64,000 nt of DNA from Methanolobus psychrophilus R15 (lineage in GTDB: Archaea > Halobacteriota > Methanosarcinia > Methanosarcinales > Methanosarcinaceae), in contig CP003083.1 in NCBI GenBank assembly GCA_000306725.1, positions 1,178,001 to 1,242,000 on the forward strand. The letters are read 5' to 3'. This document shows positions 19,200 to 28,044 of the stretch, one piece after another. The notes under the pieces were generated by a model. The model was given only the letters and a program-made list of their open reading frames with translations. It was not told the origin of the DNA and did no database searches. Position numbers and translations under genes: made by a program. The stretch's first letter is position 1; every line of letters begins with the position of its first letter.

Positions 19200-19984
19200 T
19201 AGAACTCCTTCATAGCAAGAGCGGTATCACCAAATTCCAGATCCTCATAGAAGTAGCCGCTCACCAGCCTAATGTAAGGCAGAAGGAGATTGCTGAAAAG
19301 ATAGGCGTCACACCGCAGGCAGTATCAGAGTATATAAAAGAGCTGGTTGCTGAAGGCCATATATACTCAGAAGGAAGAGTACGCTACCGCATCACCAAGC
19401 AGGGTGTCGAATGGGTACTTGAGAATGCAAACGACATGAAGCGTTATGCACGCTATGTCATGAGCGACATAATCAGCCATGTGTCCACCTGGACCGCCAT
19501 AGCTGAGGAAGAACTTACCAAAGGTGAAAAAGTTTACCTCAGGATGAGCAAGGGACTTCTCTATGTTGGCACAAAGGATGTCACAAATGCCTCCGGGACC
19601 ACCATATCCGATGCAAAGGAAGGGGAGGATGTAGGGGTTACTGACCTGCTGGGGCTTATTGACCTGGAAAATGCGGCCATCACTGTCTGCAGGATACCGA
19701 GGGTCGAAAGAGGGGGATCAAAGAATGTTGATATTGAACGCCTCAGGTCCCTGGCAAAGTCCAAGTCCTATATTGCAACTGTCGGTGTTGAGTCCCTTGT
19801 TGCGCTAAAGAGGATAGGCCTGAAGCCTGACGTGATGTTTGGTGCAAGGGAGTCTGTCATCGAGGCGGCATATCATGGTCTCTCATCGCTGGTGCTGGCC
19901 ATTGACGAGGAAGTGCCTGCTATCCTGAGCAGGCTTGAGGCAGAGAATCTTGAATATGAACTTGTGGACCTGAGCATCCAATGA
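19196..19984 (+). CDS. MarR/Lrp-like winged-helix protein with C-terminal ligand-type domain
   Basis: A 262-residue archaeal regulator. The N-terminus is a clear winged HTH (VRQKEIAEKIGVTPQAVSEYIKELVAEGHIYSEG). The C-terminal 150 residues (SKGLLYVGTKDVTNASG onward) form an alpha/beta domain with VTDLLGLIDLENAAITVCRIP and KPDVMFGARESVIEAAYHG, suggesting a small-molecule binding or enzyme-like module; I cannot name its ligand. It overlaps the upstream regulator by 4 bases and the downstream phosphoesterase gene by 4 bases, so all three are one operon. Confidence 0.8.
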   Translation: MIELLHSKSGITKFQILIEVAAHQPNVRQKEIAEKIGVTPQAVSEYIKELVAEGHIYSEGRVRYRITKQGVEWVLENANDMKRYARYVMSDIISHVSTWTAIAEEELTKGEKVYLRMSKGLLYVGTKDVTNASGTTISDAKEGEDVGVTDLLGLIDLENAAITVCRIPRVERGGSKNVDIERLRSLAKSKSYIATVGVESLVALKRIGLKPDVMFGARESVIEAAYHGLSSLVLAIDEEVPAILSRLEAENLEYELVDLSIQ

Positions 19985-20517
19985 AGCTTTTAGTAATATC
20001 TGATACACATATTGAAACTGATACTATCCCGCAGTATCTCGCAGGCATTATCGAGGACTATGACCTCGTTGTGCATGCCGGGGACTTCAGCTCCATGAGT
20101 TTTTACAGAGCCCTTGAATCTACAGGAAAACTCCGGGCAGTCCACGGGAACACCGATGAGAAGGAGCTGCAGGAGCTTCTTCCTGAAAAGCTCATCTTTG
20201 AAGTGGAAGGAGTTAAGATAGGGGTCGTGCACGAAGGAGCGCTATCTATAGTGGATACCACCCCGATGAGGTACCTGGCACTTGAAATGGGCGTGAGCGT
20301 GCTAATATTTGGTCATCTGCACAGGCCGATAATAGAAAAAATGGATGTTCTCCTGATCTGCCCGGGATCACCCACAAAACCAAGGATGTCAGATCCCTGT
20401 GCAGTTGAGCTTATAATAGATAACGGTTCGGTGAGCGCGAACATTATAGAGATAAGCGGACAATCGTGCAGCTATGTTGATTTTTCAAGGAAACTTGAAC
20501 GGGATAAAAGTTCCTGA
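19981..20517 (+). CDS. YfcE/MJ0936-like metallophosphoesterase
   Basis: A 178-residue calcineurin-like phosphodiesterase. Metal-binding motifs are in order: SDTHIETD (residues 7-14), HAGDFSS, HGNTDEKE and FGHLHRP. The segment normally reading HGH is IGVVHEG here. Members hydrolyse model phosphodiesters and use Mn2+ or Ni2+ in vitro; the physiological substrate is not settled. It is the last gene of the three-gene operon with the two winged-helix proteins. Confidence 0.88.
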   Translation: MKLLVISDTHIETDTIPQYLAGIIEDYDLVVHAGDFSSMSFYRALESTGKLRAVHGNTDEKELQELLPEKLIFEVEGVKIGVVHEGALSIVDTTPMRYLALEMGVSVLIFGHLHRPIIEKMDVLLICPGSPTKPRMSDPCAVELIIDNGSVSANIIEISGQSCSYVDFSRKLERDKSS

Positions 20518-20540
20518 TTCCATTAAAAACAACTTGTCAA

Positions 20541-20777
20541 TTACTGGTTCTTCCCATTGACCGTTTCGGTTTTGAACATAACCCCTGTTCCTTTGAGAGT
20601 CATCTGGATCTTATCCCCGAAGCGAAGGACCTCATCCAGATCAACATTATCGCTCCAGTCATACACATAATCATAGGCACCCTGCACAGGCTTGAAACCA
20701 AGAGACATCAGACTCCTGTTGACTTCTGAGGGCATGCCGCCATCAGTAGAGTACCAGAGTAAAAGATATGTTTTCAT
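20541..20777 (-). CDS. Small conserved hypothetical protein
   Basis: An unrecognised 78-residue protein (MKTYLLLWYSTDGGMPSEV onward), apparently soluble. ATG 20777 is preceded by a near-perfect AGGTGATT ribosome site 3-5 bases away, so I prefer it to an upstream in-frame start at 20831. The WYSTDGG and DYVYDWSD stretches are the only distinctive segments. It lies tail-to-tail with the phosphoesterase gene. Confidence 0.7.
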   Translation of the reverse strand: MKTYLLLWYSTDGGMPSEVNRSLMSLGFKPVQGAYDYVYDWSDNVDLDEVLRFGDKIQMTLKGTGVMFKTETVNGKNQ

Positions 20778-20871
20778 CAAATCACCTGCAAGATTATGAA
20801 TGATATATGTGCTTATGACCCTTTTGGTCATTTTTAAATGGTGTTGCTATAGAAAAACAACTAAAAAAGGT

Positions 20872-20890
20872 GGTGCAGACTATCTGCACC
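20872..20890 (-). terminator. Terminator of the first RPA operon
   Basis: A perfect 8-bp stem GGTGCAGA / TCTGCACC with a 3-base loop lies 28 bases beyond the minus-strand stop at 20918 and, read on the minus strand, is followed by ACCTTTTTTAG. Confidence 0.75.
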
Positions 20891-20917
20891 AGTGAAATCT
20901 CAGCAATCCATACAAGC

Positions 20918-21490
20918 CTAATAGGTCTCTTTCAAAGACTGAAGAGCCTGTGAGACCATTGAGTAGTAATGATTCACATCAGGGGCATAATACTCTTTTG
21001 CCTGTACCACATCCGGAGATTCAGAGCCGCCTTCAAGCTCTTTGAGTCTTGTAAGGGTCTTTCGGGCAGTATCCATTACCCAGATATCCCTTGTCTGACC
21101 ATCCACAATATGCATAGATTCCGGACGCACGGAGGTCAGTACATCTCCCTCGCCTGTTGTATAGGTGCTTGGCTTGCCGACGATGGCAACGAAAGCAGGA
21201 GTTTCGCATTCTGCGAGGGCCTGGGCAGCTTCAGGCTGGTACTGTCCTGCATATATCATGAAGGAGCCAGTGGGGTCTATAATCCTGCCGCGCCAGTATT
21301 CCGAATCTGTCCCAATGTCTTCCTTCTCTACAAGAGTACCGACAATGAATATCCTGTTGACCCTGGCACCCGTAGGTGTCATCAAGTATTGAGGAGCATA
21401 TTGATCATCCCCGTCCTTGAATGTCAGGGTCGATTCCCTGAATTCCTGAGCAAAGACTCTCCTTGCAACTTCTCGTGAATAGCCGGCCAT
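20918..21490 (-). CDS. RPA-associated protein (COG3390 type)
   Basis: A 190-residue single-OB protein found next to archaeal RPA genes and thought to act with RPA in single-stranded DNA binding. The OB-fold part is around residues 35-120 (VNRIFIVGTLVEKEDIG, YWRGRIIDPTGSFMIYAGQYQ, FVAIVGKPSTY). The N-terminus REVARRVFAQEF is shared with the paralogue at 28045-28926. It directly follows the RPA gene with no gap, so translation is probably coupled. Unlike the paralogue it lacks a C-terminal winged-helix extension. Confidence 0.88.
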   Translation of the reverse strand: MAGYSREVARRVFAQEFRESTLTFKDGDDQYAPQYLMTPTGARVNRIFIVGTLVEKEDIGTDSEYWRGRIIDPTGSFMIYAGQYQPEAAQALAECETPAFVAIVGKPSTYTTGEGDVLTSVRPESMHIVDGQTRDIWVMDTARKTLTRLKELEGGSESPDVVQAKEYYAPDVNHYYSMVSQALQSLKETY

Positions 21491-22420
21491 TTATACCACC
21501 TCTGATGCAGCTATGAGCTCATCCAGTTCCTGCGTGTCTATGGTTGATCTGGGAGCCATGGAATCTACCAGCAGGTATCTCTCAACCCTTGAGCCAGTAG
21601 CTGTGTAATATTTACCTACAAGCAGTTTCTTCATCTCTTCAAGCACTACGCCCTGATCAAGGGCATCTGCTGCAAGGGATATTGCACTCTCAAGCGTAAG
21701 TCCCGTCATCTCTTCTGCAAGGTCCCTTTTTATGATCGCATCCTGTGCAGTGACACCATCATCCAGGACAGCCTTGATCCTGAGATCGTAGACCCCGTCC
21801 ACTTTCCCATGCTCCATGCATGCGCCCTTGGTAAGTGCCCTGTTGCACTGTGGGCAACGCTTTATCAGACCGGACCCGGACTGGATATCTACCAGAGCAC
21901 CGGTGAATGTGATTGTTGATGTGCCTACCGTGATGTCCTCGTCTAGTTGCTCTACCGAACTGCTCTTGTTCATGTTGAGCTGGAACTTTCCATTCCACTC
22001 GTTGACAACAATGTTCTTGAAATAGTAAGTCTGGCCTTCGACGACTTCCGGGAATTCAGCACTTCCCCATTTTGTGAATTTGATAGTGCCGGTTTCATCA
22101 CCAATGAGACCCACCTGGGATATCGACTCATGGGTGTTTTCCCAAAGCTGCACAACCTTGCCCTTTATATTCACCCACTTTCCGTCAACGTTCAGTTCGG
22201 AGATCTTCATAAGAGGCGATTCCGACTGGCCGGTGTAAAACTGATTTTTGGGGATGTTGTTCTCTTTTAAGAAATAGTTAACAACACTTCTTCTTGCTTC
22301 CTCTTTGGGGACCTTGAACTTGCTGACCATTTTGTCAAGCCTGTCTTCAATATCCTCAAGGGAAATCTCTACTCCAAGTTCCTGGAACTTTCTGTGAATC
22401 TCTTGCGAAATCTCTTTCAT
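21491..22420 (-). CDS. Replication protein A with zinc-finger OB fold
   Basis: A 309-residue single-stranded DNA-binding protein for replication and repair. An N-terminal helical region (residues 1-50) is followed by an OB fold (about 65-150: VNIKGKVVQLWENTHESISQVGLIGDETGTIKFTKW split by strands) and a C-terminal OB fold with a CPQC-x7-CMEH zinc finger (about residue 190-205). This two-OB plus zinc layout matches the MacRPA2/RPA3 type of Methanosarcina. ATG 22420 has GAGGT 7 bases upstream; the TTG two codons earlier is less likely. It is cotranscribed with the RPA-associated gene. Confidence 0.92.
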   Translation of the reverse strand: MKEISQEIHRKFQELGVEISLEDIEDRLDKMVSKFKVPKEEARRSVVNYFLKENNIPKNQFYTGQSESPLMKISELNVDGKWVNIKGKVVQLWENTHESISQVGLIGDETGTIKFTKWGSAEFPEVVEGQTYYFKNIVVNEWNGKFQLNMNKSSSVEQLDEDITVGTSTITFTGALVDIQSGSGLIKRCPQCNRALTKGACMEHGKVDGVYDLRIKAVLDDGVTAQDAIIKRDLAEEMTGLTLESAISLAADALDQGVVLEEMKKLLVGKYYTATGSRVERYLLVDSMAPRSTIDTQELDELIAASEVV

Positions 22421-22566
22421 TTTCAAACCTCAGGCCTCTTGTTTGTGCGTCATTTTGGAGAGGCAATTGTAGTGTAGGTGTTAGTAGTATATAACCTCGC
22501 ACCAAGCATGGTGAAAGTATTCGTAATCACCATAACCGTTATGCCATGACCAGATATCAATGCAGT

Positions 22567-24795
22567 TCATTGAGGACCTCGTATGTAAAACTTAAGCTTG
22601 TTGAGCTTCTTCAGCAGCATGTTATTGACGCCTTCTGAAGAGAGCGGTTTATGCTTCTTGATGATCAGCAGGGGCCCCTTGTATCCCTTGGCCAGCACAT
22701 AAGGCAAATTGCCTATTAAAGAGAACTTGAACCTGCTGCTTGAGTCACCTATTATCAGGAGATCGTCTTCCGTAAGGAACTCAAGTACCGCATTCTCAGC
22801 TGAGAAGTGTTCCTTCACATGATAAATAATAGGCGCCATGCAAGTATCCCCGGCAAGTTCCTCGAGATCACGGTGAACAGAAACTTTCACATCCTCCGCA
22901 AGATTCGGTTTTATCACCCTCAACACATGCAGCGGTACACCAGTACTCTTTGACAATCTCTTGGCAAGATGCAACCCATAGCGAGAGTTTTCCTTCCCGT
23001 TATAGGCAACGACTATGCGTCCTATCTTTGCAGGAAGATAACCTTTCAATACAACTGTATTGTTGTTTGCAACAGAAAGTACCTGGTTTGCAACAGTTCC
23101 AAGAGAGGGATGGAAGCGGTTCACTTCGTGCCATCCAATTATGATGAAATCGACTTTCTCCAGTTGAGCCTGCTCCATAATGGAATTTGTGATGCTGTGG
23201 TCAAAAGCTATTATGTATTCCCTTTCGTGGCCTACAATTATAGGAAATTTTTCAAACCTTTCCCTCAGGAGGCCATCCATCATGAGCCTGTTCTCATGAA
23301 ATGCTTCCTGAGCTGCTGTTAAACTGGTCTGCTGAGGGACCTTGATAACGCTAAGACCTATTATCTGATCACCAAGATTGTCGGCAAGATACAGCAGGTC
23401 CATTTCATGTTTTGGGTTTGCTATTGGGACAAGTATCTTGATCTTAGAACTGGCCTCCAGTGGTACAGGCTGGATGTTGTTTTCCAGGACATCAAAAATG
23501 TCATATTTGGGAAAAGCTTTTCCTTTTCCATAGTACTTGTACCACGTTAACCCTGCAAAGATGATAAATAATGCGAAAACCATGGGTAATAACCCCATAG
23601 TGGGCAACAATGCAAGACTGAAAATAATGCCTATTATCTGAGTGTAAGGAAAAAAAGGGTCTCGGAAGGCAGGTTTGTATTCTTCGAGCGATCTGTTCCT
23701 CAGGAGTATTACCGAGGAATTGATAAGGACGAATATAAGGATATTGAAAGTGCTGCCAAGCTTTGCCAGCTGTTCCACATTGAACAGAAGCAGCAGGGAA
23801 ATCATCACAAGCCCTGTGACCAGGATAGCACGATATGGAGTATCATGCTTCTCATGTATCTTGACAAACCAATTTGGTATTAGATCATCCCGACCCATAG
23901 CGAAAGGAAACCTGGACGAGGAAAGTATTGCAGCGTTAGCAGTAGAGACGGTGGCAAGTAACCCGGCTATAACTATCATTATTTTGCCAAGATCTCCACT
24001 CATTATCACGGCAACGTCTACAAGAGGAGTAAAGGTGTTTATCGATTGCTCCAGTGTTAAGGCGCCGCTTACAACTATCATTACTCCCACGTAAATTAGA
24101 GTGACAACACCTACTGATGCGATGAGAGCACGCGGAAGGTTCTTGGACGGCTCCTTAACTTCCTCGGATATTGCTGCGAGCTGCGTTATTCCAAGATAGG
24201 ATATAAAAATAAGCCCTGTTGTGGAAAATACTGAGCTGTACCCATATGGCATGAAAGGAGTGAACTTTTGGGGATCGAACAAAAACAAACCTTTTACAAT
24301 GAACAAAGCCAGTATGAGAAGCAGGAAGATAACGATTACATTCTGCAGTGAGCCGCTGCTTCGTGCCCCACGGTAATTTATGAACAATAATAACAGTCCT
24401 GAAACGACAGCAGTGACCATTATAGGTATTGGAATTAATACAAAAAGATAATCTGCCAGCCCAATCAACGCAAAAGAACCTTTGAACACCAGCGCAAGCC
24501 ATGCCCCCAAACCGATGACAGCGCCAAAGGCTGCACCCATCGCCCTGCTGATGAAATAATAACTGCCTCCTGCCTTGGGCATGCCGGTAGCCAGTTCAGC
24601 CATGCTTATGGCAGTTGCCATTGATAGGATGCCGCCAAAAAGGAAAGAGAGTATAGCTGCCGGACCTGCTGCGGATATTGCTATCCCGGGCAATATGAAT
24701 ATTCCCGCCCCTATCATTGTACCTGTCCCGATGGCAAAAGTCTGAAAAAAACCCAGACTGCGTCCAAGTCTTTCTGTGGTTCTGATCGTACCCAT
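22567..24795 (-). CDS. APC-superfamily amino acid permease fused to two UspA domains
   Basis: A 742-residue membrane protein. The first 430 residues are an APC-type transporter with 12 hydrophobic segments and the signature GTGTMIGAGIFILPG in the first helix. The last 300 residues hold two universal-stress-protein domains (starting near SKIKILVPIANPKH and KIGRIVVAYNGKENSRYG; GxSSRFKFSLIGNLP-type nucleotide loop in the second). Such fusions are common in methanosarcinae and halophiles and may let nucleotide state gate amino-acid or cationic-substrate uptake (inference). ATG 24795 has SD GAGGT 6 bases away. It is divergent from the aldolase gene. Confidence 0.92.
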   Translation of the reverse strand: MGTIRTTERLGRSLGFFQTFAIGTGTMIGAGIFILPGIAISAAGPAAILSFLFGGILSMATAISMAELATGMPKAGGSYYFISRAMGAAFGAVIGLGAWLALVFKGSFALIGLADYLFVLIPIPIMVTAVVSGLLLLFINYRGARSSGSLQNVIVIFLLLILALFIVKGLFLFDPQKFTPFMPYGYSSVFSTTGLIFISYLGITQLAAISEEVKEPSKNLPRALIASVGVVTLIYVGVMIVVSGALTLEQSINTFTPLVDVAVIMSGDLGKIMIVIAGLLATVSTANAAILSSSRFPFAMGRDDLIPNWFVKIHEKHDTPYRAILVTGLVMISLLLLFNVEQLAKLGSTFNILIFVLINSSVILLRNRSLEEYKPAFRDPFFPYTQIIGIIFSLALLPTMGLLPMVFALFIIFAGLTWYKYYGKGKAFPKYDIFDVLENNIQPVPLEASSKIKILVPIANPKHEMDLLYLADNLGDQIIGLSVIKVPQQTSLTAAQEAFHENRLMMDGLLRERFEKFPIIVGHEREYIIAFDHSITNSIMEQAQLEKVDFIIIGWHEVNRFHPSLGTVANQVLSVANNNTVVLKGYLPAKIGRIVVAYNGKENSRYGLHLAKRLSKSTGVPLHVLRVIKPNLAEDVKVSVHRDLEELAGDTCMAPIIYHVKEHFSAENAVLEFLTEDDLLIIGDSSSRFKFSLIGNLPYVLAKGYKGPLLIIKKHKPLSSEGVNNMLLKKLNKLKFYIRGPQ

Positions 24796-25064
24796 TGAAT
24801 ACCTCATGTGGTCAAATTATTACACCAATACTAAGAAAGTAAAGGAGTAGGATTTGATTTTTCTGCTGAAAAGACCAGTAGCAAATGATAGTTAAGTAAT
24901 CAAGTAAGTGGTCAAATAAGTATAAAAATGTCACTATTTTCATTTGCCTTCCACACAGATGATTTCAGGTTCTCACACAATGTTTAAAATAGAAAAACAT
25001 GATTAATGGTTACTTACGCAAGAAAAAATGTATATAAGCAGAATTATCGAGCATGGTGATAAGA

Positions 25065-25988
25065 ATGGTCTCAATCAGGGAAGAAGATATAAAAATACCT
25101 TTAGATGTACCGCTGGCTGCGCGTGCAACCTACTTAAAGAACTATATGGAAATAACCAAAGGAACAGGAAGGATGATGCTTTTTGCAGGCGACCAGAAAG
25201 TGGAGCACCTGAACGATGATTTCTTCGGTGAAGGCATCCCGGAGGATGACAATGATCCTGAACACCTTTTCAGGATAGCAGCCCAGGGGAAGATTGGTGT
25301 TTTCGCTACACAGCTTGGTCTTATTGCAAGATATGGGATGGACTATGCGGACGTACCCTATCTGGTGAAGGTCAATTCCAAGTCCAACCTTGTGGAAACC
25401 GAGCAGATGGACCCTTTCAGCAACCAGTGGTACGATGCCAGGCAGGTAGCTGAGTTCCGCGACAACAGCGGGCTCAGGATACTTGGCGTTGGGTACACCA
25501 TATACCTTGGAAGCGAGTTTGAGGCCGATATGCTGAACCAGGCAGCTCAACTCATATACGAATCACACAGGTATGGCCTTATTACAGTCCTCTGGATATA
25601 CCCTAGGGGAGCAGCAGTGGAGGACGAGAAAGACCCGCATCTTATAGCAGGTGCTACAGGAGTCGGGGCAGCCCTTAACGCTGACTTTGTGAAGGTAAAC
25701 TACCCCAAGAAGGAAGGACAGAAGTCCGAAGAAGTGTTCAAAGAGGCAGTATTGGCTGCCGGAAGGACAAAAGTGGTCTGTGCAGGTGGCTCCAGTGATG
25801 AATGTGAACCATTCCTGAGAAAGCTGCACAAACAGATACACATAAGCGGCGCCCAGGGAAATGCAACCGGCAGGAATATCCATCAGAGACCGCTGGATGA
25901 AGCCGTGAGGATATGCAATGCCGTCTACGCCATAACGATTGAGAATGCGTCGGTGGAAGAGGCACTGCAGATATACAAAGGCAAGTAA
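25065..25988 (+). CDS. Archaeal class I (DeoC/FbaB-type) aldolase
   Basis: A 307-residue TIM-barrel aldolase of the archaeal class I FBP aldolase/ADH-synthase-like group, likely making fructose 1,6-bisphosphate in gluconeogenesis or a related sugar product. Candidate Schiff-base and phosphate-binding motifs are FAGDQKVEHLNDDF, YLVKVNSKSN, DFVKVNYPKK and CAGGSSDECE, GAQGNATGRNIHQRP. GGTGAT lies 4 bases before ATG 25065, so I use it rather than the ATG at 25053. A TATA-like TATATAAG at 25031 sits about 25 bases before the expected transcript start. A strong terminator follows. Confidence 0.85.
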   Translation: MVSIREEDIKIPLDVPLAARATYLKNYMEITKGTGRMMLFAGDQKVEHLNDDFFGEGIPEDDNDPEHLFRIAAQGKIGVFATQLGLIARYGMDYADVPYLVKVNSKSNLVETEQMDPFSNQWYDARQVAEFRDNSGLRILGVGYTIYLGSEFEADMLNQAAQLIYESHRYGLITVLWIYPRGAAVEDEKDPHLIAGATGVGAALNADFVKVNYPKKEGQKSEEVFKEAVLAAGRTKVVCAGGSSDECEPFLRKLHKQIHISGAQGNATGRNIHQRPLDEAVRICNAVYAITIENASVEEALQIYKGK

Positions 25989-25993
25989 TTTTA

Positions 25994-26011
25994 AGGATAC
26001 TCTTGTATCCT
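25994..26011 (+). terminator. Terminator of the aldolase gene
   Basis: The stem AGGATAC / GTATCCT with loop TCTT lies 5 bases after the stop and is followed by CTCTCTTTTTT. Confidence 0.75.
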
Positions 26012-26213
26012 CTCTCTTTTTTGCATACTTCCAACGCCTTGGTTTGAAGGCGATATTTTTATTATTCCGTGGTTTTGTCCGGCTGGAGCCTGGAAAAGTA
26101 AAATCAGGAATGCCCTACATAAGAGCAAGTGCAATAAGATATATATAAGAATAAATAGGAATTGATATTCTGCCCAGGTAGAAAGGACAGAAACCATAAT
26201 TTCGCGAAAAAGC

Positions 26214-27209
26214 ATGTCAGGCCGAGTTACAAATGAGAGAAAAAACGATAGTTACAACAGGGAAGAACTTTCAGGGAAGGATAGTGAAAGAAAGTGTTCC
26301 TGTTGCCTTAGTTGCTGTTTTGTTATTTCCCTAAGCAGCCTGGCGGGAATATCACGAGTACTTGTTGAGAGACCGGATATTTTTATGAGGTGGAAAATAG
26401 GCGAGATAGTGATAGTCCTGTTATTCCTGTTTATTACAACTCTTCTGTTTTGCCGGAGATGTTACAGGGAACTGGAAAGAACCTATAAAGAAATCGATTC
26501 CGCAGAAAAAATCAAGGATGAGTTCATATCCAATCTCAGGCATGAACTGAAAACGCCACTCATACCAATAAAAGGATATTCGGAGCTCTTACAGGACGAG
26601 AACCTGGGAAGCGTAAATGAAAAACAAAGAGATGCCCTGCAAAAGATACTGGGCAGTTGCGAGAAGCTGATGCACAGGATAGACTCGTTGATCTTTATGA
26701 GCATAGCAAATTCAGGAGATATTGATTACTCCTTTATGCTGCTCAGAGTCGAGGATATCCTCACGAATGTCTTATCCGAATTAGGACCAGAGGCAAAGAA
26801 GAAAGAGCAGATCCTTGAAAATGACATTGCAAAAGGGCTTCCCTTTGTTTATGGTGACAAGACTTACCTGAAAGAGGTCTTCATGCAGGTGCTGGACAAT
26901 GCCATTAAGTTCACACCTGCAGAAGGAACCATAAGAATTTCAGTATATGAAGGTCACAAGAGCCTCCATATCAAGATAACAGATAACGGAATAGGAATCC
27001 CGGAGAAGAGTATGGAGAAGGTCTTTGATAGATTTTACCAGGCAGACGGATCGAAAGCCAGAAAATATAATGGCAACGGATTAGGATTGTACGTAGCCAG
27101 ATCCATAATAACGGCTCATCACGGAAACATCTGGATAGAGAGCATTGAAGGAACCGGCACGACAGTACATATCAGACTTCCTGAACCGGATATCTATAAA
27201 CAGGATTAA
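26214..27209 (+). CDS. Membrane histidine kinase with cysteine-rich N-terminus
   Basis: A 331-residue kinase. Two hydrophobic segments (about residues 32-48 and 65-83) anchor it; the first is preceded by KCSCCLSCCF, five Cys in nine residues. HisKA H-box is NLRHELKTPLIPIKGYSELL; the catalytic domain shows DNAIKFTPAEG, DNGIGIP, FDRFYQ and GNGLGLYVAR. There is no separate sensor domain, so sensing may lie in the membrane segments or Cys cluster (inference). No response regulator is adjacent. Confidence 0.9.
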   Translation: MSGRVTNERKNDSYNREELSGKDSERKCSCCLSCCFVISLSSLAGISRVLVERPDIFMRWKIGEIVIVLLFLFITTLLFCRRCYRELERTYKEIDSAEKIKDEFISNLRHELKTPLIPIKGYSELLQDENLGSVNEKQRDALQKILGSCEKLMHRIDSLIFMSIANSGDIDYSFMLLRVEDILTNVLSELGPEAKKKEQILENDIAKGLPFVYGDKTYLKEVFMQVLDNAIKFTPAEGTIRISVYEGHKSLHIKITDNGIGIPEKSMEKVFDRFYQADGSKARKYNGNGLGLYVARSIITAHHGNIWIESIEGTGTTVHIRLPEPDIYKQD

Positions 27210-27218
27210 AGAAAAAAG

Positions 27219-27236
27219 ACCGGGCTCTGCCCGGGT
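27219..27236 (-). terminator. Distal of two duplicated terminators
   Basis: The stem CCGGGC / GCCCGG with loop TCT is followed on the minus strand by CTTTTTTC. It is a copy of the hairpin at 27268-27284. Confidence 0.7.
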
Positions 27237-27267
27237 CTGAATCTAAAAAAAGAATAAAAAAAAAAAG

Positions 27268-27284
27268 CCCGGGCTCTGCCCGGG
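27268..27284 (-). terminator. Proximal of two duplicated terminators
   Basis: The 7-bp stem CCCGGGC / GCCCGGG with loop TCT is followed on the minus strand by CTTTTTTTTTTT. It terminates the gene ending at 27308. Confidence 0.75.
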
Positions 27285-27307
27285 TCTGAAAGATGAGAAG
27301 TCAGGAG

Positions 27308-27895
27308 TTACTTACAGGAACATTCAAAATCAAAACCCAGCATGAAAGTTCCTGTGCCGTGTATATTCTTAAGGCCCATTCTCTCTTTCATATATTCATC
27401 ACTCGGAGGAGAAGGGGAAGCTAGTGTTGCATTGCACACTTCAGGGACATCATCAACTTCAGGGCATGGTTTCGGAGGCATCACTACAACCAGCGGATCT
27501 TTTTTGCCATCCATCTTTTTAAGGACACCTGTATCAAAGAGTACAATATTTCCAATAATAAGGTTGGTTTTGCAGTTTTTAAGTTCTTCCAGTTTCTGCT
27601 CGTCATCCACATCCTCGCCCACCACACAACCATGATGCATAAGAATCACATTTGGTCCTGGGGGCCATTTGAAATTCATATCGGTTGTGAATGCAAATAT
27701 TACATCATTCTCAAGGACCTGCTTGACACCTTTGTTATCGCCTATCCCAAGACCCATCAGGGTCATCTGATCGGCCTTCTTTTCCAGTTCCCTGATAATC
27801 TCACGGTCCTGATCGGTGAGAACAAGAATATCTCCCACACCGCTCATATTCTTAATACAACAGCTGACCTGTTCTATGATCTCATCACGCTGCAT
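27308..27895 (-). CDS. Conserved hypothetical protein with Cys-rich C-terminus
   Basis: I do not recognise this 195-residue soluble protein. The central part alternates strands and helices (DILVLTDQDREIIRELEKK, LMGLGIGDNKGVKQ, NVILMHHGCVVGEDVDDE). The C-terminus holds PKPCPEVDDVPEVCNA and ends FDFECSCK, giving at least six cysteines that could bind a metal. It is monocistronic, with two tandem hairpin terminators downstream. Confidence 0.7.
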   Translation of the reverse strand: MQRDEIIEQVSCCIKNMSGVGDILVLTDQDREIIRELEKKADQMTLMGLGIGDNKGVKQVLENDVIFAFTTDMNFKWPPGPNVILMHHGCVVGEDVDDEQKLEELKNCKTNLIIGNIVLFDTGVLKKMDGKKDPLVVVMPPKPCPEVDDVPEVCNATLASPSPPSDEYMKERMGLKNIHGTGTFMLGFDFECSCK

Positions 27896-28044
27896 GATCT
27901 ACCTCACATTTATACATATAAATAGTTAAATTGTAGTCTTATGCTGTCACAATTAATATTTATCTATATTTAAGTATAGCGCATATTATAACACCTTACC
28001 CTATATCAATACCGACCATCGCACCTGTAAAATAAATAGGCCTT

